The notes under the pieces were generated by a model, which was not told where the DNA came from, made no database searches, and saw only the letters and a program-made list of their open reading frames with translations. A DNA stretch of 8,869 bases from Candidatus Dormiibacterota bacterium (lineage in GTDB: Bacteria; Chloroflexota; Dormibacteria; Aeolococcales; Aeolococcaceae), in NCBI GenBank assembly GCA_019234035.1, contig JAFALX010000381.1, forward strand, positions 1 through 8,869, given 5' to 3'. Every line of letters starts with the position of its first letter. Position 1 is the stretch's first letter. Shown piece after piece: positions 1 through 6,479 of this stretch. Position numbers and translations under genes: made by a program.

Positions 1-158
1 GCGGGCGGGTCGCCGGCGCGCCACACGCGGGCCGCCGCGCGCAGCGCGGCGACGCCGCCGTACAGCGTCACCGCCAGCACTCCAGCGGCCACCAGCGAGT
101 AGTACCAGGCGGCCTGGAACTGCCCGGCGGTGATGTCGAGAACGAACGGTGACGTCAC
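1..158 (-). CDS. Partial membrane protein, third gene of the USP/oxidase operon (C-terminus beyond the left edge)
   Basis: The first 52 codons are visible. The GTG start overlaps the TGA of the oxidase gene as GTGA, and a GGGAG lies 9 bases ahead of it, so this is a genuine translationally coupled start. The visible protein begins MTSPFVLDITAGQFQ, then has one hydrophobic helix at about residues 20-42, then an arginine-rich stretch ending RVWRAGDPP, which fits an N-terminal membrane anchor with the positive end inside. The pattern (short N-terminus, helix, Y-G motif, RxWRxG) resembles the NarI-like N-terminal anchor of membrane-bound Fe-S (heterodisulfide-reductase-like) oxidoreductases. No cysteine motif is visible in this piece, so that is only a guess. 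Its place directly after an oxidase-like subunit suggests an electron-transfer partner. CydB is an alternative, but I see no specific CydB signature. Confidence 0.6.
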   Translation of the reverse strand, partial: MTSPFVLDITAGQFQAAWYYSLVAAGVLAVTLYGGVAALRAAARVWRAGDPP

Positions 159-1414
159 GGGTACAGGCTCCCGGGTGGCTGGAAGGGCTGCTGCGCCTGT
201 GCCTGCGTGAGCTCGCCGTACGTGGCGTAATGCCCCCGAGCGCTCTCCTTGACCACGCCCATGAGCAGCGCCGTCAACATGGCGAACGCGCCGACGGCGA
301 CGAGCGCGGGCCGTGCCCGGCGCAGCGCGCTCGTCGTCGCCGTCGTGTCCACGGCGGGCGCCGTCCTCTGCGCCGGCGAGCGCCAGCGCGCAGCGAGGTG
401 CACCGCGGTCACGATCACGGCGACACCGAGCCCTGCGTACCGGAGCGCCACGATGTTGGGCGTGATGACCGCCGCCGGCAGCGCGGCGACGACCATGCCG
501 GCCAGGACCAGGGGTATCGACAGCGTGTCGAGTGGTCTCGTCTCGCCACCGGACCACTGCGCCTCGAGGGTCAACGCCACGTTGCCGCCGACGAGCACGA
601 CCGCAAGAAACACCTCCTGCAGCACCAGCATCCACGCGGTGCCGCCGGCGACGAGGTTGTTGAAGTATCCGGGTTGGAAGGCGCTCAGGACCCACACGAG
701 GATCCCGCCGGCCGCCGGCATCAACAATGCGAGCACGAGCCCGATGCGCAGATTGACGCTGGCAGCCCATGCCTGGAAGCCACGTTCCTCGGCGTCGCCC
801 CTCCGCCGAAGCTTCAGCGCCGCGTACGCGGCGAACACCAGCGCAGCCCACGACACGTTGCCGATCAGGCGATGGAACAGCAGCGGCCAGTACGGCGGGT
901 TGAGGTTGACCCCGACGAGCCCGCCGTTGAGCGGCGTGATCAGATACGCGTCGAGCCCGACGATGAGCACCACGAACAGCGTCTGCAGGCACGCCAGCGC
1001 GGTGCCCAGGAGTGCATGTGTGCGCGGCCGCAGGCGCTTCCACGAGTTGCGGTAGAAGACGAGCAGCGGCGCGATGACCAGGAACAACCCGAACGCGAAC
1101 GCGAACAACGGCAGCATCACGCTGACGACCGTGCCCCACACGTTGCTCCACAGCCCGACGAGGAACACGACCGCGAACACCGCCAGCGTCGCCCCGAAGC
1201 TGAACAGGAAGTAATACGTGTTGGCGGCGCCGCGTGCGTATCGTGCCTCGCGTTCGTGGCCGGGGCGCAGGGCACGCCATTCCATGATCACCGCGAGCGT
1301 TATCGCGCCGACGGTGAACTCCGCGACCGCGACGTGCATCACGAACACGATCCCGAGCACGAGGCTGTTGCCCAGCCCCGGGAAGTTCTGCTGCGGGACG
1401 ACGAGTCCCAGCAT
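155..1414 (-). CDS. Cytochrome bd-type oxidase subunit I-like membrane protein (divergent CydA family)
   Basis: A 419-residue integral membrane protein with roughly nine or ten hydrophobic helices. By eye it fits the CydA family: the first-helix histidine H27 in FVMHVAVAEF corresponds to the heme b595 ligand, H181 in LLFHRLIGNVSW to the heme b558 ligand, and M262 in AWMLVLQEV to the methionine ligand. The loop LDAYLITPLNG (154-164) matches the canonical NxWMQxPxG region. The tail MGVVKESARGHY also has the CydA terminal-helix pattern. Acidic residues expected near canonical Glu99/Glu107 are not visible in the corresponding helices (75-122), and I see no GRQPW motif. This places it among divergent subunit I-like proteins rather than true quinol oxidase CydA. 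The ATG at 1414 shares a base with the upstream TGA (TGATG); the open frame extends 39 codons further, but that part overlaps the upstream gene's tail and is not membrane-like. Electron donor and acceptor are unknown. Confidence 0.82.
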   Translation of the reverse strand: MLGLVVPQQNFPGLGNSLVLGIVFVMHVAVAEFTVGAITLAVIMEWRALRPGHEREARYARGAANTYYFLFSFGATLAVFAVVFLVGLWSNVWGTVVSVMLPLFAFAFGLFLVIAPLLVFYRNSWKRLRPRTHALLGTALACLQTLFVVLIVGLDAYLITPLNGGLVGVNLNPPYWPLLFHRLIGNVSWAALVFAAYAALKLRRRGDAEERGFQAWAASVNLRIGLVLALLMPAAGGILVWVLSAFQPGYFNNLVAGGTAWMLVLQEVFLAVVLVGGNVALTLEAQWSGGETRPLDTLSIPLVLAGMVVAALPAAVITPNIVALRYAGLGVAVIVTAVHLAARWRSPAQRTAPAVDTTATTSALRRARPALVAVGAFAMLTALLMGVVKESARGHYATYGELTQAQAQQPFQPPGSLYP

Positions 1415-3414
1415 CAGCCGGTGTGCCTTCGCCCCAGAGCATCGATGACCGGGGCTGTGACCTCGTTCAACCGCGCGTCTGCCGAGCGCGATTGCTCCAT
1501 GGCCGTTGCGCCGCCGGCGTGCACGGGACATCCGCCGCCGTTCGCTGCCGGCTGATCTCGCTGCATGCGTGCGCGCGCCTCGGCGATCCCGGCGTCGGCG
1601 TGCAGCAGTGCGACCTCTGGCGCATGCAACGTGAGCGCAAGGCGTTCGATCTGCTCCGCCGCAAGGTTGCGAACAAAGCCCGCGGGAATGCGCTCGAGCC
1701 GCTCACGCGCCTCCTCGCTCCATGGCAGACGTGGCGGTTGCTCCACATGCGGGCCGGTGTGCAGCTCCGGTCCGAGCGGCGCGCGATGCGGGCCCGCGGC
1801 GACGTCGAGCGCGTCGAGCTCGGGGCGTACGAACGGCTCGGCCACCTCGACGGTGATCGCCGGAAGCCGTCGCGTTCGCGCGGTCTTCTCCACCATCGCC
1901 TTGACCCGGCGGCGCAGGTAGCCGGCGGGGAGCTGTTGCAGCAGGCGGCGCGCATCGAGCGTCCAGCCGAGCTTGGCGCCGTCGAAGCCGATCGACGACG
2001 CGTCGCCCTCCTCCGCTGCGCTCTGCATGAGCGCATCCGTGTCGATTCGCTCGAACGAATCGGCAGTGGCTCCGCATACCGGGCACACAACAGGAGACTC
2101 GGCACGAGCGGCGTAGCCGCAGACCGAGCACAGAGCCCGTGCTGCGTCGGCGGGCGCCTCCTCCACCATCGCTCGTTCGGCGCCGTCGATGGCCGCCGCC
2201 ACCTCGTCGATGCGCCGCATGCTGCGGCGGTATGGCATCAGATCGTCGATGGCCTGGTCCACATCGCCGGACGACACCACGCTGTGCCCCCGCTCCATGC
2301 ACCAGCGCAGCACCGCGGTTCTCGCAAGGCCGCGCGCGCCGGCGGGAACGAGCTCCATGCGCTCCTCCGCCTCCGGCGTCCACACGACGGAGTGCTCCGC
2401 GCGCACGTCGATGGGCGGCACGTAGGTCGACGACGTGACCAGGACATCGCACGGAACAGAGTGCAGCAGCGCATCGGTGTTGCTGCCCATGTCCATACCG
2501 TCGGGAGAGTGCACGCCGATCCGCCCGCAGACGAGCAGCCACGGCTCGCGCTCGCGTGCGTAGCGCGCCACGCGTTCGAACGCCTTGCCGTCGAGCAGCG
2601 TGATCGGAAGCTCGATCCCCTCGTCGGCGGCCGCCGCCTGGGCCACACGCAGGTGCGACTCGTAGATCTTCGCCAGCCCGGTGTCGATGATCTCCTCGTG
2701 CAGCGCCTCCTGCTCCTTGAAACGGAACACCTTGGATGCCTTCTCGGAGAGCACGTCGACGATGCCGTTGAACACCGCGTAGTGCAGGTACGGGTCGTAC
2801 ACCGCAACGGCTTCGACACGTTTGCCCAGCGCGCGGCCGAGCGTCAGCGCCGAACGCAATCCCGCGAAGGACTGCGGCGATCCGTCCACCGCGACGAGGA
2901 TGTCGCCTCGCATCGCGTCGTCCCCGACGCGACGAACGACCAGCGTGTCGGTGCGCAGCCGTCGCACGGCGCGGTCCGCAACGCTGCCCAGCCGTGATTC
3001 CTTGACAGCGCCCGTGCCGAGCGCGCCCATGACCACAAGATCCGGCTGCACCTCCTTGACGTCGGCGACGAGCTCCTCCCAGTTGCGCCCGTCACGCGCA
3101 CGCGCTTCGAACGGCACCCCGCGTTCCATGCAGCGGTACCGCATGACGTCGGTGTAGCTGTCGCTGATGAGCTGCAGGCCGGTGGTGATCAGGCTGTCGT
3201 GGATGCGGCGTTGCCGGAGGAGCTCGGCCTCGTCCTGGTACTCCTCGGGCAGCGTGTACTCCATCTGCTTGAAGCGGTAGTCGTGCATGCGCGCCGCGTA
3301 GACGTGCATACCGATGACCCGCCCGGAGAACGCCTGAGCGAGAGCGAGCGCCACGCCGCCGGCAGCATCCGAGTGCTCGGAGTTGTCCAGCGGGACGTAG
3401 ACGCACCTGTACAT
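1414..3414 (-). CDS. Tandem universal stress protein fused to PCP_red repeats and a rubredoxin-like knuckle
   Basis: 666 residues, probably cytoplasmic (no signal or membrane helix). Two Usp domains come first, residues about 1-163 and 168-332. Each keeps the nucleotide-binding motif G-2x-G-9x-G-S (G130/G133/G143-S144 and G297/G300/G310-S311), so both probably bind ATP. Three PCP_red-type repeats follow, starting at W345, W484 and W565, with the shared spacing W-[TS]-x2-A-x3-[LM]-x3-P. Between the first and second lies a rubredoxin-like C-x2-C-G-Y ... C-P-x-C-G set (C429, C432, C444, C447), suited to one Fe or Zn. The tail holds a C-P-V-H motif at 629-632. The ATG at 3414 is chosen because it begins the first Usp beta strand (MYRCVYVPLD) and has GGAGG 5 bases upstream. 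It heads the operon with the oxidase-like gene. Binding of nucleotide, metal and possibly tetrapyrrole suggests a sensor or redox adaptor; the function is inferred. Confidence 0.88.
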   Translation of the reverse strand: MYRCVYVPLDNSEHSDAAGGVALALAQAFSGRVIGMHVYAARMHDYRFKQMEYTLPEEYQDEAELLRQRRIHDSLITTGLQLISDSYTDVMRYRCMERGVPFEARARDGRNWEELVADVKEVQPDLVVMGALGTGAVKESRLGSVADRAVRRLRTDTLVVRRVGDDAMRGDILVAVDGSPQSFAGLRSALTLGRALGKRVEAVAVYDPYLHYAVFNGIVDVLSEKASKVFRFKEQEALHEEIIDTGLAKIYESHLRVAQAAAADEGIELPITLLDGKAFERVARYAREREPWLLVCGRIGVHSPDGMDMGSNTDALLHSVPCDVLVTSSTYVPPIDVRAEHSVVWTPEAEERMELVPAGARGLARTAVLRWCMERGHSVVSSGDVDQAIDDLMPYRRSMRRIDEVAAAIDGAERAMVEEAPADAARALCSVCGYAARAESPVVCPVCGATADSFERIDTDALMQSAAEEGDASSIGFDGAKLGWTLDARRLLQQLPAGYLRRRVKAMVEKTARTRRLPAITVEVAEPFVRPELDALDVAAGPHRAPLGPELHTGPHVEQPPRLPWSEEARERLERIPAGFVRNLAAEQIERLALTLHAPEVALLHADAGIAEARARMQRDQPAANGGGCPVHAGGATAMEQSRSADARLNEVTAPVIDALGRRHTG

Positions 3415-3544
3415 GTCCGCCTCCGGGCGGGGCGCCCGCCAACCTGACCCGGCCGCTTCCGGGGCGGCCCGATGATAGCGCGGAGGTCCGAAAGTCCCGA
3501 TGGCCGCAGGCGAGCGTGACTCTTGGCTACCATCACGAGCTGGC
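3415..3544. promoter_or_regulatory. Divergent promoter region between the two PCP_red genes
   Basis: This 130-bp spacer separates the starts of the two divergent PCP_red genes and must carry both promoters. Leftward, TATCAT (complement of 3472-3477) is a 5/6 match to a -10 box; the -35 position (about TCGGGA) is weak. It would give a leader of about 50 bases. Rightward, TACCAT at 3528-3533 is a 4/6 match ending 11 bases before the ATG at 3545, again with no good -35. The weak -35 boxes could mean activator dependence or alternative sigma factors. No operator palindrome of convincing length was seen apart from the hairpin just before the leftward Shine-Dalgarno. Confidence 0.45.
3420..3440 (-). 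promoter_or_regulatory. Shine-Dalgarno preceded by a GC hairpin, leader of the USP/PCP_red gene
   Basis: On the minus-strand transcript a perfect 6-bp GGCGGG/CCCGCC stem with a 3-base loop (3435-3440 and 3426-3431) lies one base ahead of the GGAGG (3420-3424), which is 5 bases from the ATG at 3414. The Shine-Dalgarno supports the chosen start. The hairpin could affect ribosome access, but in DNA of this GC content such short stems also arise by chance. Confidence 0.5.
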
Positions 3545-4216
3545 ATGGGTGACAAACGTCGCGAGCAGCGCGCGTCCGAAGATGAGCAGCCGCGCTGTCC
3601 CGTGCACTGGGACGGCCTCGCCCGCGAGGGCGTCAGCGACACCGCGCGACGTAACGCCGCGTGGAGTCACGTCGACGCCGCGCAGGCCGCGCTGATGGCA
3701 CAGCATGCGGTCGAGCAGCGTGCGACCGACCGCAACGTCGACCAGATCGACACCGAGTTTGTGTCACGTGTGGGACGCAAGCTCGGCTACGGTCACCCGC
3801 TCAGTGACAAGACGGGCACGCTCGAGTTCACGTGGACGCCGGAGGCGGAAGCGCGCCTGGAGCAGGTGCCGGAGTTCTGCCGCGAGATGACGCGCTGGCG
3901 TGTCGAATGGACGGCGCACAAGAAGAACCTGGGCACGACGATCACCCCGGCGATCATGGAAACGAAGTTCGACATGTGGGGTGCGGCGTCACGCGCCATG
4001 GAAGAGCGGCACGAGGACACGATCCCGTGGACCGCCAGCGCTCGTGCGCGGCTTGCGCGCCTCCCGGAATTCGTGCGCGGCCAGGTGATTCAAGCGGTCG
4101 AGGGCAACGCGCAGCGCCACGGTCTCGATTGCGTGGATGACGCGTGTGTCGATGACACCGTCGCGCGTTGGACGGCGTCGGGCGACTTCCACGAGGGAAA
4201 GTTCGGGTTCCGGTAG
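3545..4216 (+). CDS. PCP_red-repeat protein, divergent partner of the USP/PCP_red operon
   Basis: 223 residues, soluble and charged, with no signal peptide. Two PCP_red-type repeats begin at W97 (WTPEAEARLEQVP) and W162 (WTASARARLARLP) with the same W-T-x2-A-x3-L-x3-P spacing as the three repeats of the neighbouring Usp protein. PCP_red is known from the C-terminus of ChlB/BchB of light-independent protochlorophyllide reductase; here there is no nitrogenase-like catalytic part. The N-terminus has R-C-P-V-H at 17-21, and a G-Y-G-H-P motif lies at 81-85. The last residues are HEGKFGFR. The frame also opens at ATG 3500, with a GGAGG 13 bases ahead, but the 15 extra codons are poor in third-position G/C and include CTA, TCA and CGA, so 3545 is preferred. 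It probably works with the divergent operon; the biochemical role is unknown. Confidence 0.8.
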   Translation: MGDKRREQRASEDEQPRCPVHWDGLAREGVSDTARRNAAWSHVDAAQAALMAQHAVEQRATDRNVDQIDTEFVSRVGRKLGYGHPLSDKTGTLEFTWTPEAEARLEQVPEFCREMTRWRVEWTAHKKNLGTTITPAIMETKFDMWGAASRAMEERHEDTIPWTASARARLARLPEFVRGQVIQAVEGNAQRHGLDCVDDACVDDTVARWTASGDFHEGKFGFR

Positions 4217-4395
4217 GAGCCTCTGAGCCGCCGCCCAGCGCGAGCCCTCATGCCGCAGCTGGGTGTCACTGGGAGCGGGACCCGCGAGAAGCCGCTCGAT
4301 CGCTCACGGCGAATTCGCCTGGGGGACCCTGACGGCGGGCATGCCAGAGTCTGATAGTCCAACTGTGCGCTTTCATGCTATTGTCAATGCCCAGA
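4217..4395 (+). promoter_or_regulatory. Spacer upstream of the MFS gene with a 12-bp palindrome and a weak promoter
   Basis: No gene is visible here. The perfect palindrome GGCGAATTCGCC lies at 4308-4319, and a GCGGG-A-CCCGC repeat at 4275-4285; either might bind a regulator. A -10-like TATTGT at 4379-4384 lies 11 bases before the preferred MFS start at 4396, with only a 3/6 -35 candidate (TAGTCC, 4355-4360). No clear terminator was found after the preceding gene. Confidence 0.3.
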
Positions 4396-6201
4396 ATGGG
4401 CCAGATCGGCATGGCTGGGGAGCAGCAGCCCGCCTCGGGCACCATCGAGACGCGCATACCCGGGCGGATGGACCGTCTGCCGTGGTCGCGGTGGCACTGG
4501 ATTGTCGTGCTCGGTCTGGGCGGTGTCTGGGTCCTCGACGGCCTCGAGGTCACGATCGTCGGCTCCATCGGCAGCCGGCTCACCGAGAAAGGGAGTGGAC
4601 TCGCGCTCACCACCGGGCAGGTGGGTCTCGCCGGCACCGTGTATGTGCTTGGAGCCTGTGCGGGCGCGCTCTTCTTCGGATACCTCACCGACCGTTTTGG
4701 CCGCAAGCGGCTGTTTCTCGTGACGCTCGGCCTGTACCTCGCCGCCACGGTGCTCACGGCGACGTCGGTGACACCGTGGATGTTCTTCGTGTTCCGGTTC
4801 TTCACCGGCGCGGGCGTCGGCGGCGAGTACGCGGCGATCAATTCTGCGATCGACGAGCTCATACCGGCGCGGGTGCGTGGAACCGTCGACCTCATGATCA
4901 ACGGGTCCTACTGGCTCGGCACCGCGTTCGGCGCCTCGCTGACGATCGGCCTGCTCAACCCAGCGTTTCCGGCGAACGTGGGCTGGCGACTGGCATTCCT
5001 GCTGGGAGCCGTGCTCGGGCTCGGCATCCTGCTGGTGCGACGCAACGTGCCCGAGAGTCCGCGCTGGCTGTTCATCCATCACCGCAACGAGCAGGCGGAG
5101 CAGCTCGTCGGTGACATCGAACGCGCGGTGGCTCGCGACACCGGCGTGGAGCTGGCCCCTGTCGAGGACAGCATCCGTGTGCGCCAGCGCCACACCATCG
5201 GCTTGGTCACCATCGCGCGGACGATGGTGGGCCGCTACCCGCGCCGGTCGCTGCTCGGGTTGTCCCTGTTCGTGGGTCAAGCCTTCCTGTACAACGCCGT
5301 CCTCTTCAGCTACGCAACGCTGCTCAAGACATTTTTCGGTGTTCCCGCAGATCGTGCCGGTCTCTACCTGATCCCGTTCGCCGTCGGCAACCTGCTCGGG
5401 CCGTTCCTCCTGGGCCGTCTCTTCGACATCGTCGGGCGGCGCGTGATGATCGCGTCGACGTACATCCTGTCGGGCGTGCTGCTCCTCGTCACCGCGGAGC
5501 TGTTCTCCCATGGCGTGCTCTCGGTGTGGGGCCTCACCGCGGCGTGGTCGGTCGTGTTCTTCTTCGGCTCTGCCGGCGTGAGCGCCGCATACCTGACCGT
5601 CAGCGAGATCTTCCCCATGGAGACGCGCGCACTCGCCATCGCATTCTTCTACGCGGTGGGCACGGGCGCCGGAGGCATCGTCGGTCCGGTGTTGTTCGCG
5701 AACCTGGTCCAATCCGGGAGCGCCGGCAACGTGGCGATCGGCTTCATCATCGGCACCGCTCTGATGATCGGTGCCGGCGTCAGTGAGGCGCTGCTCGGCG
5801 TGGACGCCGAGCAGCGTCAGCTCGAACGCATCGCAGCTCCGCTCACCGCGGAGGAGGCGGAGAGCGACCAGGAGCACGCCGAACGGCCGGCGCGACGCGG
5901 TGAGACACCGGTGTCGACAGCACCTGCAGCGCCATACGGACGCCGGCCGCCGCGCCCGATCTGGACACCCGCGCTCGTGAGCGGCCAGTACCCCCCCGCT
6001 GATCCGTATCGCGAGTCCGAGCTGCGCAGCATTGTCGACGCCGTGCGCACCGACGGCCCGCTGACATCGCAGCAGATCAGGGATCGCCTCGGAGCGCGGC
6101 GATGGGGCCCGGGGCGCTTTCGCTCAGCGCTGCGCACAGCGGTGGAGTCAGGCGCGCTCCGTCGCACGGCGCGCGATCAGTACGTTGCGTCGGAACGCTG
6201 A
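4396..6201 (+). CDS. MFS transporter (sugar/metabolite:H+ symporter type) with winged-helix-like C-terminal tail
   Basis: About 601 residues. Twelve hydrophobic helices of a major facilitator transporter are spread over roughly residues 35-465. The loop 2-3 signature GYLTDRFGRKR is at 95-105, PESPRWL at the end of the first half at 219-225, and the half-repeat GRLFDIVGRR at 340-349. A proton-driven uptake or efflux carrier of the inner membrane is expected; the substrate cannot be read from sequence. The oddity is a tail of about 130 residues: a charged, proline-rich linker (467-540), then a compact segment (about 541-600) with a TSQQIRDRLG helix, a basic GPGRFRSALRTAV helix and a short beta end, like a winged helix. 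Start: the open frame reaches ATG 4375, but its first codons (CTA, TTG, TCA, AGA) are atypical, so ATG 4396 is preferred; ATG 4411 is also possible. No Shine-Dalgarno is seen for any of them. Confidence 0.9.
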   Translation: MGQIGMAGEQQPASGTIETRIPGRMDRLPWSRWHWIVVLGLGGVWVLDGLEVTIVGSIGSRLTEKGSGLALTTGQVGLAGTVYVLGACAGALFFGYLTDRFGRKRLFLVTLGLYLAATVLTATSVTPWMFFVFRFFTGAGVGGEYAAINSAIDELIPARVRGTVDLMINGSYWLGTAFGASLTIGLLNPAFPANVGWRLAFLLGAVLGLGILLVRRNVPESPRWLFIHHRNEQAEQLVGDIERAVARDTGVELAPVEDSIRVRQRHTIGLVTIARTMVGRYPRRSLLGLSLFVGQAFLYNAVLFSYATLLKTFFGVPADRAGLYLIPFAVGNLLGPFLLGRLFDIVGRRVMIASTYILSGVLLLVTAELFSHGVLSVWGLTAAWSVVFFFGSAGVSAAYLTVSEIFPMETRALAIAFFYAVGTGAGGIVGPVLFANLVQSGSAGNVAIGFIIGTALMIGAGVSEALLGVDAEQRQLERIAAPLTAEEAESDQEHAERPARRGETPVSTAPAAPYGRRPPRPIWTPALVSGQYPPADPYRESELRSIVDAVRTDGPLTSQQIRDRLGARRWGPGRFRSALRTAVESGALRRTARDQYVASER

Positions 6202-6479
6202 TCGCATGATGTCGAGAGCGCGCGGAAGCATCGAGCACACCACTCCACCTCACGGGACGGCGCCCGTCGCGAGCACCTGGCCCTCGCACGCATAGAAGTC
6301 GCCCGGCTCGACGATTCCCTCCCACCGCCGGCCCCGACCGCGGCTCTCCAGGCGCGGCGATCGCTAGCGTGCCTGTCAGGTTCATGGGGGGTTCAAGGCT
6401 CTCGCGTGGGATGCTGATCGTCAAGGATCCACCAGGCAGGCGCCCTTGCATGAGCTCGCGGTCGCCGAGGGTCCCTCAG
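6202..6479. other. Convergent intergenic gap
   Basis: A 278-bp gap between the convergent ends of the MFS and Imm-5-like genes. It holds one short coding-like remnant on the minus strand (separate entry) and a small GACGG-CGC-CCGTC stem at 6256-6268 that is too short to call a terminator. Nothing else was recognised. Confidence 0.5.
6250..6363 (-). pseudogene. Short coding-like remnant, 37 codons, no start codon
   Basis: A minus-strand frame between an in-frame TAG (6364-6366) and a TGA (6250-6252). It reads as natural protein: RRWEGIVEPGDFYACEGQ, then VLATGAVP and stop. Of the last 24 codons, 22 end in G or C. There is no ATG, GTG or TTG early enough to start it; a GTG appears only near the end, and the ATG at 6385 is in another frame. 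It may be the 3' end of a decayed or frameshifted gene. I do not recognise the family. Confidence 0.3.

Noticed and set aside
149..1555. Plus-strand open frame of 468 codons opposite the CydA-like gene
   Set aside because: Arginine-, histidine- and glutamate-rich low-complexity translation typical of antisense frames in high-GC DNA; the minus-strand frame encodes a clear membrane protein.
1423..2997. Plus-strand open frame of 524 codons opposite the USP/PCP_red gene
   Set aside because: Antisense shadow of a gene with recognisable Usp, rubredoxin-like and PCP_red motifs; no domain seen in the shadow.
3415..3642. N-terminal extension of the USP/PCP_red gene up to 3642
   Set aside because: The ATG at 3414 has a GGAGG at 5 bases and starts exactly at the first Usp strand; the extra 76 residues are low-complexity and overlap the divergent gene.
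1414..4216. Chlorophyll or bacteriochlorophyll biosynthesis locus, suggested by PCP_red
   Set aside because: No nitrogenase-like ChlN/B/L catalytic regions, photosystem or tetrapyrrole enzymes are present; only the small PCP_red domain occurs.
4384..5877. Minus-strand open frame of 497 codons opposite the MFS gene
   Set aside because: Hydrophilic, glutamate/arginine-rich shadow of a clear 12-helix transporter.
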